Shown: positions 50,730 through 59,593 of the stretch, piece by piece | How the letters are laid out: each line of letters begins with the position of its first letter | Position numbering within the stretch: position 1 is the first letter of the stretch | DNA from: Alcanivorax sp. | GTDB lineage: Bacteria; Pseudomonadota; Gammaproteobacteria; Pseudomonadales; Alcanivoracaceae | NCBI RefSeq assembly: GCF_019431375.1 | Contig: NZ_CP080267.1 | Coordinates: 3,902,001-3,966,000, forward strand | Length of the DNA: 64,000 nucleotides | Direction of reading: 5' to 3' | Position numbers and translations under genes: made by a program | Notes under the pieces: model-generated | Told to the model about the DNA's origin: nothing | Seen by the model: the letters and a program-made list of their open reading frames with translations, nothing else | The model's database searches: none

Positions 50730-50894
50730 TTGCCGGTAGCGGCCCTGCGGGGCTGCCTACTCGGGTTCAGATGATGTAGTGCCTTTTGAGGAGTGCATGT
50801 TTCGGGGAAGCAACCCCGGCATCGTCCGGACCGACTGGCTGTAAGTTGCGGCATTCATTGCGCACCCTGAAGCAAGACGGAATACGGAGCTAAA

Positions 50895-52472
50895 ATGAGT
50901 ATTGATTACGATACCGACTATGATGTCGGCCAGGATAATGTGCAGGTCCTGGGGATGGATCTGCACAATCCTGTTTTCTTTATCAGTGCCGTGCTGGTGA
51001 TTGCCTTTGTTGCCGGAACACTGGCATTTCCGGAAAGTGCCAACGGCATGCTCAATGGCGCCAAGGGTTGGGCTATTGAGCATTTCGACTGGTTGTTCAT
51101 GGTCAGCGGTAATATTTTTGTGCTGTTCTGTGTGGCGCTGGCGTTGTTGCCTACCGGGAAGATTCGTCTTGGTGGGCAGAAAGCCAAACCGGAGTTCTCC
51201 ACACTGTCCTGGTTTGCCATGTTGTTTGCCGCCGGCATGGGCATCGGCCTGATGTTCTGGAGCGTGGCAGAACCGGTGGCCTATCTGAACGGCCAGTGGT
51301 ACGGCACTCCGCTGGGGGTGGAAGCCGGTTCCGAAGAGGCCCGCCATATGGCCATGGGTGCCACCATGTATCACTGGGGCCTGCATCCATGGGCGATCTA
51401 TGCCGTGGTGGCCCTGTCGCTGGCGTTCTTCTCCTATAACAAGGGCATGCCGCTGACCATTCGCTCCGCCTTCTATCCCATTCTGGGTGAACGCTGCTGG
51501 GGCTGGCCCGGGCATATCATTGATACCCTGGCAGTAGTGGCAACGATTTTTGGCCTGGCCACTTCTCTGGGCCTCGGCGCGCAGCAGGCGTCGGGTGGTC
51601 TGCATTTCCTTTTTGATACGCCCAATGCCATCAATGTACAGATCGCCATTATCTTTGGTGTGACAGCGGTGGCGGTGATCTCGGTGATGCGTGGTCTGGA
51701 TGGTGGCGTGAAAATTCTCAGTAATATCAACATGACGCTGGCGCTTTTCCTGTTGTTCTTCGTGATTATCGCCGGCCCGACGTTACTGATTATCACCGGC
51801 TTTGGCACCACGGCTGTGGATTATCTGTCCAATATCGTGCCGCTGAGTAACTGGATCGGTCGCGAAGATGATGCCTGGTTCCACGGCTGGACCGTGTTCT
51901 ACTGGGCCTGGTGGATTTCCTGGTCACCCTTTGTGGGCATGTTTATCGCCCGTATTTCCAAGGGCCGCACGGTACGTGAGTTCATTACCGCAGTACTGCT
52001 GGTGCCGACCATCATCACCATTATCTGGATGTCTGCCTTTGGTGGCTCCGGTCTGAATCAGGCTATTAACGGCGTTGGCGAATTGGCCGGTGGCATCAGT
52101 GATGCATCTCTGGCCCTGTTCCAGATGCTGGAAAACATGCCCTTTACCAGCATCATGTCGTTCCTGGGTATTGTGCTGGTATTGGTGTTCTTCGTGACGT
52201 CCTCGGATTCCGGCTCACTGGTGATTGATTCCATTACCGCTGGCGGCAAGCTGGATGCACCGGTTCCACAGCGCGTTTTCTGGGCTGTGATGGAGGGTGT
52301 TATCGCCGGTGCCCTGCTGTATGGCGGTGGCAAGGAAGCACTCAAGGCCCTGCAATCTGGTGCCGTAGCTACCGGGCTACCGTTTACCTTTGTCCTGCTG
52401 CTGATGTGCGTCAGTCTCTACATGGGACTTTCTGCAGAGAGCAAGCGGCTCAAGGCACTCAAAACCGCTTGA
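50895..52472 (+). CDS. BCCT-family transporter (betaine/carnitine/choline)
   Basis: Inner-membrane carrier of 525 residues with 12 predicted helices. Family marks: MLFAAGMGIGLMFWSVAEP, TMYHWGLHPWAIYAVVALSLAFF (in parts), FYWAWWISWSPFVGMFIARISKGRTVREF, and FVTSSDSGSLVIDSI. The substrate class is quaternary ammonium compounds; the Gly-Met-Gly motif (GMGIG) is like that of Na+-coupled BetP/CaiT relatives. The C-terminus is short. Osmoprotection in a marine habitat is likely. Confidence 0.93.
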   Translation: MSIDYDTDYDVGQDNVQVLGMDLHNPVFFISAVLVIAFVAGTLAFPESANGMLNGAKGWAIEHFDWLFMVSGNIFVLFCVALALLPTGKIRLGGQKAKPEFSTLSWFAMLFAAGMGIGLMFWSVAEPVAYLNGQWYGTPLGVEAGSEEARHMAMGATMYHWGLHPWAIYAVVALSLAFFSYNKGMPLTIRSAFYPILGERCWGWPGHIIDTLAVVATIFGLATSLGLGAQQASGGLHFLFDTPNAINVQIAIIFGVTAVAVISVMRGLDGGVKILSNINMTLALFLLFFVIIAGPTLLIITGFGTTAVDYLSNIVPLSNWIGREDDAWFHGWTVFYWAWWISWSPFVGMFIARISKGRTVREFITAVLLVPTIITIIWMSAFGGSGLNQAINGVGELAGGISDASLALFQMLENMPFTSIMSFLGIVLVLVFFVTSSDSGSLVIDSITAGGKLDAPVPQRVFWAVMEGVIAGALLYGGGKEALKALQSGAVATGLPFTFVLLLMCVSLYMGLSAESKRLKALKTA

Positions 52473-52490
52473 TTGTAATGACTAGGAAAG

Positions 52491-52521
52491 AAAAAATGCC
52501 CGCATCAGCGGGCATTTTTTT
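52491..52521 (+). terminator. Terminator after the BCCT gene
   Basis: AAAAAATGCCCGC and GCGGGCATTTTTT around ATCA, then T. A perfect 13-bp stem. It ends ten bases before the DUF3565 start. Confidence 0.94.
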
Positions 52522-52531
52522 GGGTGATATC

Positions 52532-52753
52532 ATGACCTGGCAGGCCACGGTGACCGGTTTTACGCAGGATGAGCATAGCGACTGGGTAATGTTGCTGTCA
52601 TGCGGCCATCGCCAGCATGTGCGCCATCAGCCACCCTTTATCAATCGTCCCTGGGTGACCAGCGAAGCCGGGCGTGCCCGGCATATGGGGATGGTGGTTA
52701 CCTGTACCCAGTGTCAACGGGGTATGCCGCTTCCCTCAGACAGTGATGGGTGA
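52532..52753 (+). CDS. DUF3565 small cysteine-rich protein
   Basis: A 73-residue protein. It carries GxxxDExxDW-like GFTQDEHSDWVMLLSCGHRQHVRHQPPF (in the first half), then MVVTCTQCQRG: the Cys/His pattern SCGHRQH..CTQC is likely to bind zinc. Function unknown. The start ATG at 52532 is used; upstream frame is cut by the terminator. The last 18 bases overlap the 3' end of the convergent serine hydrolase gene. Confidence 0.82.
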   Translation: MTWQATVTGFTQDEHSDWVMLLSCGHRQHVRHQPPFINRPWVTSEAGRARHMGMVVTCTQCQRGMPLPSDSDG

Positions 52754-53983
52754 GGAATCCCGCAGCCGGGTATGACGGTTGATGGTGTGTTGCAGTCCGA
52801 ACAGCGCCGGCAGGTGCGGGCCGACCACGCCTTTGCCGGTGGTCAGCAGGGCGCCGCTCAGTGCTCGTTGGGGGTCCGCCCAGCAATAGATGCTGATAAA
52901 GCCCAGGTGACCAAAGGCGTGGGGCGCGCCGGGACCGAACATGCCCATGCCCCGGTTGCCCAGCATGAAGCCGCTGGAAAAATTCAGCGGCAGGAACAGG
53001 CTGCGGTCAAAGCGCGGGCGGTGGTAGGCCGGCTGCAGGGCACGGGCCACTGTTTCCGGCTTGAAGATCTGTTGGCCGTTGTAGAGGCCATCGTTGAGCA
53101 GCATCTGGAAGAAGCGGCTGGCTTCCTCGGCGGTGGCATAGAGGTTGCCCGCCGGTACGATGATGTCCTGAAAGCGGTCATCATTGGTCACATCCACCAC
53201 TTCATCGATGCTGCCGCCCACCGCATAGGTCAGAAACAGATCCACCAGTTTCATGGGCACGCCGGTGGACACATCCCGGGCACGTTCGGGGCCGGTCTGC
53301 CCAAAAGTGAAATATTTCATGCCCATGGGCTGACGGATCACCCGGTCCAGGGTGGCGTTGAGGTCTTCCCCGGTTACCGTCTCCACGATGGCGCCGAGGA
53401 TAAAACCGGCGGTAATGGCGTGGTAGGCTTGGGTGTTGAGGCCACTGGGTTTGGCTTCGCACAGCAGATCAATGATCTCCTGGGGGCGGTAGAGAATCTC
53501 CGGTTCCACCTGTGCCGGGGGGCGGGGGATGCCGGCCTGATGCGTCAGCAGATGGCGGATGGTGGTGCGGCCCTTGCCATTCTGGCCGTATTTGGGCAGA
53601 TAACGGGTGACCGGGTCATCCAGATCCAGCTGCCCGGTTTCCACCAGATGATGGACCATCATGGCGGCCACCACCTTGGACGCGGAAAACAGACAGACCG
53701 GAGTATCCGGGGTCATGATTCGCTGGCTCTCCGGGTCTGCGTAGCCGATGCTGCGGTCCAGCATGATCTCGCCGTGGCGACGCAGGCACAGGCTGATGGC
53801 TGGGCTCATGCCTCCCCGGTAGAGCTTGCGGGTGGCCCGCCAGATGGCTTCTACCTGTTCGGACCCCATGCCGGTTTTCTCTGGTGGCGCTTCCTGCCCC
53901 TGACGGATCAGGCCGTCCAGGCTGCGGGGAATGGGGGTGCCATGTTTGCTGAGCAGGCGGTTGATGCGCGGACGTAAAGCCAT
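52736..53983 (-). CDS. Serine hydrolase of the beta-lactamase (class C / EstB) family
   Basis: A 415-residue hydrolase. Nucleophile motif SASK (CLFSASKVVAAMM; SxxK), the Tyr motif YHAITAGFILG (YxA/N), and a C-terminal FGHLGFISIYCW (HxG in place of KTG), as in esterase EstB and related beta-lactamase-fold enzymes. No signal peptide is seen, so it is probably cytoplasmic and an esterase or lipase. Start at 53983 (MALRPRINRL); the open frame to 54091 is a less likely extension. Confidence 0.88.
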   Translation of the reverse strand: MALRPRINRLLSKHGTPIPRSLDGLIRQGQEAPPEKTGMGSEQVEAIWRATRKLYRGGMSPAISLCLRRHGEIMLDRSIGYADPESQRIMTPDTPVCLFSASKVVAAMMVHHLVETGQLDLDDPVTRYLPKYGQNGKGRTTIRHLLTHQAGIPRPPAQVEPEILYRPQEIIDLLCEAKPSGLNTQAYHAITAGFILGAIVETVTGEDLNATLDRVIRQPMGMKYFTFGQTGPERARDVSTGVPMKLVDLFLTYAVGGSIDEVVDVTNDDRFQDIIVPAGNLYATAEEASRFFQMLLNDGLYNGQQIFKPETVARALQPAYHRPRFDRSLFLPLNFSSGFMLGNRGMGMFGPGAPHAFGHLGFISIYCWADPQRALSGALLTTGKGVVGPHLPALFGLQHTINRHTRLRDSSPITV

Positions 53984-54273
53984 AAAAGTCTCTGGTAACA
54001 AGTCGTGCCGGACCCGAAATGACGGGATAAGTATCAATATAGTGTTTATTGTGAAAGGACGACATTGTCCACGGGGGAGGCTCCTCTGCAATGGTCGCCC
54101 GTGCCATCATGATGGCGCCATATCACAATGTTTTGACCGTACCGGCCGAGAGCTCTGCGTTACACTGTCAGGTAACCGTGTACGACAGCCGCAGGTTACA
54201 AGACTTTGAGCCCCGGTCCTTGCAGGATCAGGAGGTTATACTCAGAACAACAGCGGCATTTTCAGGAGGTTAC

Positions 54274-54594
54274 GTGAATACCATCAAGCAATCCGATTTT
54301 CAGAGTTTCGCCGAGTTTTATCCCTACTACCTGCAGGAACACGGTAATCCTACCTGCCGCCGTCTGCACGTTGTGGGGACCACGCTACTGCTGGTATTGC
54401 TGGCGACAATCATCACCGGGGTGTTGAGTGCCTGGTGGCTGTTTGCCCTGCCGGTAGTAGGCTACGGTTTTGCCTGGGTCGGCCACTTTTTTTTCGAAAA
54501 AAACCGCCCTGCCACTTTCAAGCATCCTTGGTACAGCCTGATGGGCGACTTTGTCATGTACAAGGACATCCTCACCCGTCGTATTGATTGGTAA
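54274..54594 (+). CDS. Mpo1-like / DUF962 membrane protein
   Basis: A 106-residue protein. NTIKQSDFQSFAEFYPYYLQEHGNPTCRRLHVVGT contains the family's conserved HxxPxxRxxHxxG pattern, followed by two membrane helices (LLLVLLATIITGVLS, LFALPVVGYGFAWVGHF), then KNRPATFKHPWYSLMGDFVMY. Yeast Mpo1 is a Fe(II)-dependent fatty-acid alpha-dioxygenase. GTG at 54274 has AGGAGG three bases upstream; the longer frame from 54091 is not supported. Confidence 0.88.
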   Translation: MNTIKQSDFQSFAEFYPYYLQEHGNPTCRRLHVVGTTLLLVLLATIITGVLSAWWLFALPVVGYGFAWVGHFFFEKNRPATFKHPWYSLMGDFVMYKDILTRRIDW

Positions 54595-54665
54595 ACAATC
54601 GCCGCATTCAGACGATCCCAAGCTGCTTAAGTGTCGTCTGGTGCATGCCAGCATGAAGCGTTGTC

Positions 54666-55106
54666 ATGACCGCAGTTCAATATTTTCAGCCCGGCAACCA
54701 TGGACAGGACGACAGCGATCTTCCTGATCTAGACTGCCGGGAAAACATAGATGCCATGGTGCATGGTTTTTATGGCCGGCTTCTGGATGACCCGGTGATG
54801 GCGCCCATGTTTCTGGATGTGGCCGCTATTGATCTGGACAAGCACCTGCCGATCATCTGCCAGTACTGGCACAAGATGCTGTTGGGGGATCGCGACTACC
54901 GACGCCATATGATGGCGAAGCATCGGGCTCTGGATGACAAGCAGCCGCTAACGGGGGAACATTACGAGCGCTGGCTATGGCATTTCATGAAAAATCTGGA
55001 AGGGCGTTTTGCCGGGATTTGCACGGAGAAATCTAAACGTATCGCTACCCGGGTGATTGATAACCTGCACTCCCAGATCAGCATTCGCAGGGGCCGTAGA
55101 GGGTGA
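54666..55106 (+). CDS. Group III truncated hemoglobin
   Basis: Single-domain globin of 146 residues (about 2-on-2 fold). Seen: IDAMVHGFYGRLLDDPVMAPMF at the start, then DLDKHLPIICQYWHKMLLG, HMMAKHRALDDKQPLTGEHYERWLWHF (proximal His within). The order of His and aromatic residues is that of group III trHbs. Likely O2 or NO chemistry. Confidence 0.88.
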   Translation: MTAVQYFQPGNHGQDDSDLPDLDCRENIDAMVHGFYGRLLDDPVMAPMFLDVAAIDLDKHLPIICQYWHKMLLGDRDYRRHMMAKHRALDDKQPLTGEHYERWLWHFMKNLEGRFAGICTEKSKRIATRVIDNLHSQISIRRGRRG

Positions 55107-55142
55107 GGTAACCCTCTACGGCCTGTAGCCGCAGACAGCGGT

Positions 55143-55610
55143 TTACACTGTGACTTTTTTTTCAGAGAGGGTCTGTAGAATCCACTCACCGCCAGTTCGG
55201 AAGGTATCAGCGGTTCCGAAAGTATCCTCCATGTATTGAAAGTAAGTGACTTTTCCGCGGTTGTTCACTTTGGCAAAGATGGCAAAAGGGGACTGGCATG
55301 CTTTATCCAGGGTGCGGGAACGTAAAGTAAAACTTCCGAAAATGGCCACGTTCTCACCATCATCAAAGGCGGCCTGTGGTGTGAACTCGTCTCTTATCCA
55401 GTGTTCGTCAACGCCTTTAAAGGTATCAGTGAAGCCATTCTGGCCATGATGGGTGCCGGCCCACGGCATGATAGTTTTCAGGTTTTCATTTTTGTAGTTC
55501 AGTGACACATATACAAAATCCTCAGATAGATATTGATTTACATGCTCTGGATTAGCTGGGTCTTCAAGCAATGTTTGGATGATCCGGGTAGGTGTCATGG
55601 ATTGACTCAT
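55143..55610 (-). CDS. SnoaL-like / NTF2-fold protein
   Basis: A 155-residue protein of the nuclear transport factor 2 fold: N-terminal helix (PTRIIQTLLEDPANPEHVNQYL), FVYVSLNYKNENLKTIMPWAGTHHGQNGF, then strands VAIFGSFTLRSRTL, SPFAIFAKVNNRGKVTYFQYMED. Enzymatic or ligand role unknown. ATG 55610 (one codon after another ATG at 55613) has GAGGAG six bases upstream. The DNA here is AT-richer than average. Confidence 0.82.
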   Translation of the reverse strand: MSQSMTPTRIIQTLLEDPANPEHVNQYLSEDFVYVSLNYKNENLKTIMPWAGTHHGQNGFTDTFKGVDEHWIRDEFTPQAAFDDGENVAIFGSFTLRSRTLDKACQSPFAIFAKVNNRGKVTYFQYMEDTFGTADTFRTGGEWILQTLSEKKVTV

Positions 55611-55613
55611 CAT

Positions 55614-56200
55614 TTTCTCCTCGGTGGTTTTTCAATCGATATCAATGGTCAGGTTGATACGGTCGGTCGTGCTGGATTGCGACCAAGAAAAGCCGCAAGT
55701 TGAAATAGACAGATCATAAATGTGGCCAATACGATCGCTGCTTGGCGGGCCAAGAAGGAAAGTGGCTTTGCAATTACAGTGATGGTCAGTGGCTGTGGGG
55801 CTTGTGGAAGCAACTATTTGCAACACGGTTTCACTTGGCAGATAGGGGGCACAGGGGGCTTTCCATCAAGTCTCGCCTGTCAATTGGGATCATCCTTGGA
55901 TATTATTTGCAGGATAATAATCTGTGTAGTGAGCAGATTTGACCTTCAGCGTTTCACTATTGGGACACTGGGGTATCAAGGGGTGGGTGGCCTTCTCTGT
56001 TCAGCGGAAGCATTGTAGGGGGGGATCGGCGGTTACTGCGTAAGTTCAGACGTGTAGTCGTTTGGCTCAACTCTCTAAGCGTCAGCCGAGTTGTCGTCCT
56101 TGCAAAGAGAGAGGAGCAGAATGGTTTCCATGCCCCATTCGCTGAGGACGAAAGCTTTCAACTACCTGTATTTTCTAATTAGTTTGGATTCAAAGTTGAA
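55614..56200. other. 587-base AT-richer region without a supported gene
   Basis: Starts of two short open frames (about 55722-56018 and 55742-55942) give no recognisable protein. The base composition is lower in GC than the surroundings, like the LpxR-like gene after it. Possibly the remains of a decayed gene in an acquired block. Confidence 0.4.
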
Positions 56201-57331
56201 ATGAGTATACGAGAAGCACTTTATTCAATAACCCGCCGAATGTGGTTGATTGGGAAATATGCTAGGCAATTGCAGAGTAACAATAGAGGGAAGGGAAAGA
56301 ACTGTCAGTGCACCCATTTTCTCTGGATCTTTTCGATTTTATTGCTAGGGACAGCATCCCCCGGGATGGCAAATCAGTCATCAGTGCGAGGTACCTGGTT
56401 TCTCTCATTTGATAATGATGTTATCGCTCAGTCCGATGATGATTATACAAACGGCCTTCAGGTAGGTTGGGCATCCGGTTATCTGGAGAGTTACCTCAAC
56501 GGACCTGTTCCTTCCCTGGTGGGAAAGGGGCTGGCGAAGCTCCCACTCGTTAACCGTTCTGGCCGGCAACGGTTTATCAGCCACAGTCTTTCACACCGGA
56601 TTTTTACACCGAGTGACACCGAAACTGAAGAACCGATACCTGGTGATATGCCGTACAGTGGACTGCTTTTTGCAACATTGACGGCAGGGGCCCAGGATGC
56701 GCATAAAATGGATGCATTCAGCCTTCACTATGGGATAGCTGGACCAAGTGCCCGTGGAGAGGAAGTACAGAATCAGTTCCATAAGATTATCGGAAGTAAT
56801 GACATCAAGGGGTGGGATAACCAAATTCATGATGAGTTGCTTATAAATTTAGGTTACGAACATCGCCGCCGACTCCTCGCGATTGGAGATAGAGCCGCTT
56901 GGGGCGGCGATATAATTGGTCAGGCTGGAGCGACTTTAGGGAATCTGGTTTCAATGGCTTCTCTGGGTATCGGGGCGCGTTTTGGCTGGCATGTTCCTGA
57001 TGATTTCGGTATTCCTCCGCAATTTTTTGGTGAGGAAACCATAGGTGCCAGACCATTTTCACCGGGTGAAGCGGAGAGTGGAATTTGGGGTTTTGTCCTG
57101 CTCAATGGCTCTTATTTCGGGAATGCTATTTTCTGGGATGGGAACACCTTCAAAGACAGTATGTCTGTTGACTACGATCCTGCCATTGCCCGTTTGTATG
57201 TGGGGCTACGGGGGTTCGTTGGGAAATGGAGTGGAGGAATCTCGTTGGTAACCACTACTGTGCCCTGGGACAACCCGGAAGACCGGAACTCACAAGTTTA
57301 TGGTCGCTTGGGTATTCAATACACATATTGA
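56201..57331 (+). CDS. LpxR-like lipid A 3'-O-deacylase family protein (DUF2219)
   Basis: Outer-membrane enzyme family that removes the 3'-acyloxyacyl group from lipid A. After a long N-terminal stretch and a hydrophobic signal (FLWIFSILLLGTASPGMA, residues 40-57) comes the family's catalytic and Ca2+ site motif FDNDVIAQSDDDYTNGLQVGW, in parts. PYSGLLFATL and a set of amphipathic strands, ending GIQYTY, fit a beta-barrel. The 376 residues exceed Salmonella LpxR (about 319) mainly at the N-terminus, so the true start may be later (ATG at 56240). Codon use and GC content look foreign. Confidence 0.8.
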   Translation: MSIREALYSITRRMWLIGKYARQLQSNNRGKGKNCQCTHFLWIFSILLLGTASPGMANQSSVRGTWFLSFDNDVIAQSDDDYTNGLQVGWASGYLESYLNGPVPSLVGKGLAKLPLVNRSGRQRFISHSLSHRIFTPSDTETEEPIPGDMPYSGLLFATLTAGAQDAHKMDAFSLHYGIAGPSARGEEVQNQFHKIIGSNDIKGWDNQIHDELLINLGYEHRRRLLAIGDRAAWGGDIIGQAGATLGNLVSMASLGIGARFGWHVPDDFGIPPQFFGEETIGARPFSPGEAESGIWGFVLLNGSYFGNAIFWDGNTFKDSMSVDYDPAIARLYVGLRGFVGKWSGGISLVTTTVPWDNPEDRNSQVYGRLGIQYTY

Positions 57332-57389
57332 ACGCAGGGCTGTCTGATCTCTGCAACCTTTGAAACCCTGGGCTGGAGAAGGGTAGGGG

Positions 57390-58598
57390 TCAGCCGATGA
57401 CACCCTCCTTTTTCAACGCCGCAAATTCCTCGTCACTGAGGCCCAGCTCTTCCCGCAATACGGCGTCGTTATGGCTGCCTACCTCGCCACCGGGCCAGCG
57501 GGTTTCGCCGGGGGTGTCGGCCAGTCGTGGGGTGATGGCGGGTACCTTGAGGGGCTTGCCGTTGATTTCCACCTGCTGGAACAGGCCGCGGGCCTGGAAA
57601 TGGGGGTCGTTGAACATGTCGGCCACGGAGTAGATGGGGCCGGCGGGGACCCGGGCTTCTTCCAGCAGAGTCAGCACTTGCTCGCTGGGCAGGCTGCGAC
57701 ACCAGGCGTCCAGGGCGGTGTCGATCTCTGCCTCGTTTTTCACCCGCCCGGCGTTGCTGGCCATGGCCGGGTTGTCGGCCATGTCCGGGCGCCCGGCGGT
57801 GGTCATCAGACGTTTGAAGATGGAATCACCGTTGCCGCCGATCACCACGAACTTGCCGTCCGCACAGCGGTAGGTATTGGTGGGGACAATGCCGGTGACA
57901 GTGGAACCCGCCGGTTCACGAATCACTCCGGCGCCATCGAATTCCGGGATCACGCCCTCCAGCAGGTTGAAGACCGATTCATACAGGGCCACATCCACCA
58001 CCTGGCCCTTGTCGCTCTTTTGCCGCTCGAACAGGGCCAGCAGAATTCCCAGGGCCGCGTGCAGGCCGGCAATGGTATCGCCCAGGGACAGGTTGGGGCG
58101 CACCGGGCGCTCGCCGGGGAAGCCATTCACATAACGCAGCCCGCCGATGCCCTCGCAGACCGACGCATAGCCGGGTTTGCTGGCGTAGGGGCCGGTCTGG
58201 CCATAGCCGGAGATACGGGTGTAGATCAGCCCGGGATTGTCCTCGGCGAAGCTTTCCGGTCCCAGGCCCCAGTTTTCCATGGTGCCGGGGCGGAAGTTCT
58301 CGATCACCACGTCGGCATTGCCCATCAGTTTGCGCACCAGCGCCTTGCCCTGATCGGATTTCAGATCCAGGGTCACCGACTTCTTGTTGCGACCCAGGCT
58401 GCGCCACCAGTAGGAGGTGCCGTCTTCATCCAGCTTGCGCCAGCCACGAATGGGGTCGCCACCGGGTGGCTCCACCTTCACCACATCGGCACCGAAATAG
58501 GCCAGCAAGGTGCCGGTAAAGGGACCGGCCAGCAGCTGGCCCAGCTCGATAACACGGACACCGTCCAGGGGCAGGCGGCGGGATGAGAGTTCGGGCAT
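57390..58598 (-). CDS. CaiB/BaiF family (class III) CoA-transferase
   Basis: A 402-residue transferase. Family marks: VRVIELGQLLAGPFTGTLLAYFGADVVKVEPPGGDPIR in the N-terminal part, VVIENFRPGTMENWGLG, and the catalytic Asp in SLGDTIAGLHAALG. Substrate unknown (formyl-, carnitine- or alpha-methylacyl-type). The start at 58598 (MPELSSRR) has GGAG eight bases upstream; an ORF extension to 58631 is not needed. Its gene is divergent from trmH. Confidence 0.9.
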   Translation of the reverse strand: MPELSSRRLPLDGVRVIELGQLLAGPFTGTLLAYFGADVVKVEPPGGDPIRGWRKLDEDGTSYWWRSLGRNKKSVTLDLKSDQGKALVRKLMGNADVVIENFRPGTMENWGLGPESFAEDNPGLIYTRISGYGQTGPYASKPGYASVCEGIGGLRYVNGFPGERPVRPNLSLGDTIAGLHAALGILLALFERQKSDKGQVVDVALYESVFNLLEGVIPEFDGAGVIREPAGSTVTGIVPTNTYRCADGKFVVIGGNGDSIFKRLMTTAGRPDMADNPAMASNAGRVKNEAEIDTALDAWCRSLPSEQVLTLLEEARVPAGPIYSVADMFNDPHFQARGLFQQVEINGKPLKVPAITPRLADTPGETRWPGGEVGSHNDAVLREELGLSDEEFAALKKEGVIG

Positions 58599-58722
58599 GG
58601 GGTCTCCGTAGATTGCGGTTTGCTGGGCCACAAGCCTAGCGGATTGGCTTGCGCAGTGGGAGTGCCTGAAATGCCCGCAGTCAATTGTCTGGGGTCAGTT
58701 TTTCCGGGGACAGTGAAAGATT

Positions 58723-58799
58723 AGAGCGAGTAACGAGGTACGAGTTTCGAAATGCAAAACCAGGTGGCCTTTCGCAACGCGTACCTCGCTTCTCGTAAC
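58723..58799. repeat. Heptamer element H (inverted GNNNCGA arrays)
   Basis: Left array 58723-58757 with five units (GTAACGA, GGTACGA, GTTTCGA type), right array 58772-58799 with four in reverse; the 14-base centre contains CCAGG. The same unit consensus and size as element A, 33 kb away. It lies in the divergent gap between the CoA-transferase and trmH. Confidence 0.8.
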
Positions 58800-58845
58800 C
58801 GGTTGTCCGACCGGAGATTTTGCCTGTCTGCCCGCAGGCTATACA

Positions 58846-58883
58846 ATCCGCAGCCTATTATAAGATCCGCAGCCTATTATAAG
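58846..58883 (+). repeat. Perfect 19-bp tandem duplication upstream of trmH
   Basis: ATCCGCAGCCTATTATAAG occurs twice back to back (58846-58864 and 58865-58883), ending eight bases before the ATG. Each copy carries TATTATAA (a good -10) and AAG. It thus doubles the probable promoter -10 and leader. Confidence 0.95.
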
Positions 58884-58891
58884 GAAAGCCC

Positions 58892-59593
58892 ATGACCCCG
58901 GAACGCTATCGTCGTATCTGCGACACCCTGGACCGCCGCCAGCCTGATCTCACCGTGATCATGGATGGCGTCCACAAGCCCCACAATATCGCCGCCATTG
59001 TGCGTACCTGCGATGCGGTTGGGATTCTCGATGTGCATGCCATTCTGCCGAACAACCGGGCGCGCATGGCCGCCGGCACTGCCATGGGCTCCCAGCGTTG
59101 GGTGCAGGTACACAAGCGTGACGAGAGCGGCAGTGTGATTCGCGAATTACAGGGGCAGGGGGTTCAGGTCCTGGCGGCGCATCTGTCCGATACCGCCGTA
59201 CCCTACCGGGAGGTGGACTACACCCGGCCCACGGCGCTGCTGCTGGGCACTGAAAAGTTCGGGGTCAGCGATGAGGCGGCGGCGGCCGTGGACCAGCATG
59301 TGATCATCCCGATGATGGGCATGGTGGAATCGTTCAACGTGAGCGTGGCGGCGGCCATTATTCTGGCGGAAGCCTGCGAGCAGCGTCGCGCCAAAGGCTT
59401 TTATGATCAGCCCCGCATTGATCCGGCCCGTTACCACGAGCTGGTGTTCCGCTGGGGCCACCAGAAAATCGCCCGGCTCTGCGATGCGGAGGGGATTCCC
59501 TATCCGGAACTGGATGACGAGGGGCAGGTGAAGGACAGCGCCGCTCTTACGGCGCTGTTGCGACAGAGGCACTCACCGGACCCAGAGGTTTAG
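58892..59593 (+). CDS. trmH: tRNA (guanosine-18-2'-O)-methyltransferase TrmH
   Basis: SPOUT methyltransferase, 233 residues, Gm18 in tRNA. Motif 1 VHKPHNIAAIVRTCDA, motif 2 LLLGTEKFGVSDEA, motif 3 IPMMGMVESFNVSVAAAIIL are all clear. The start has AAGGAAAG eight bases upstream, supplied by the second copy of the duplication. The last 47 bases overlap the 3' end of the convergent unknown gene. Confidence 0.96.
   Translation: MTPERYRRICDTLDRRQPDLTVIMDGVHKPHNIAAIVRTCDAVGILDVHAILPNNRARMAAGTAMGSQRWVQVHKRDESGSVIRELQGQGVQVLAAHLSDTAVPYREVDYTRPTALLLGTEKFGVSDEAAAAVDQHVIIPMMGMVESFNVSVAAAIILAEACEQRRAKGFYDQPRIDPARYHELVFRWGHQKIARLCDAEGIPYPELDDEGQVKDSAALTALLRQRHSPDPEV

Noticed and set aside
55722..56018. 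Two overlapping short frames (66 and 98 codons) in the AT-richer gap
   Set aside because: No ribosome site, no recognisable sequence; kept only as a possible gene remnant.
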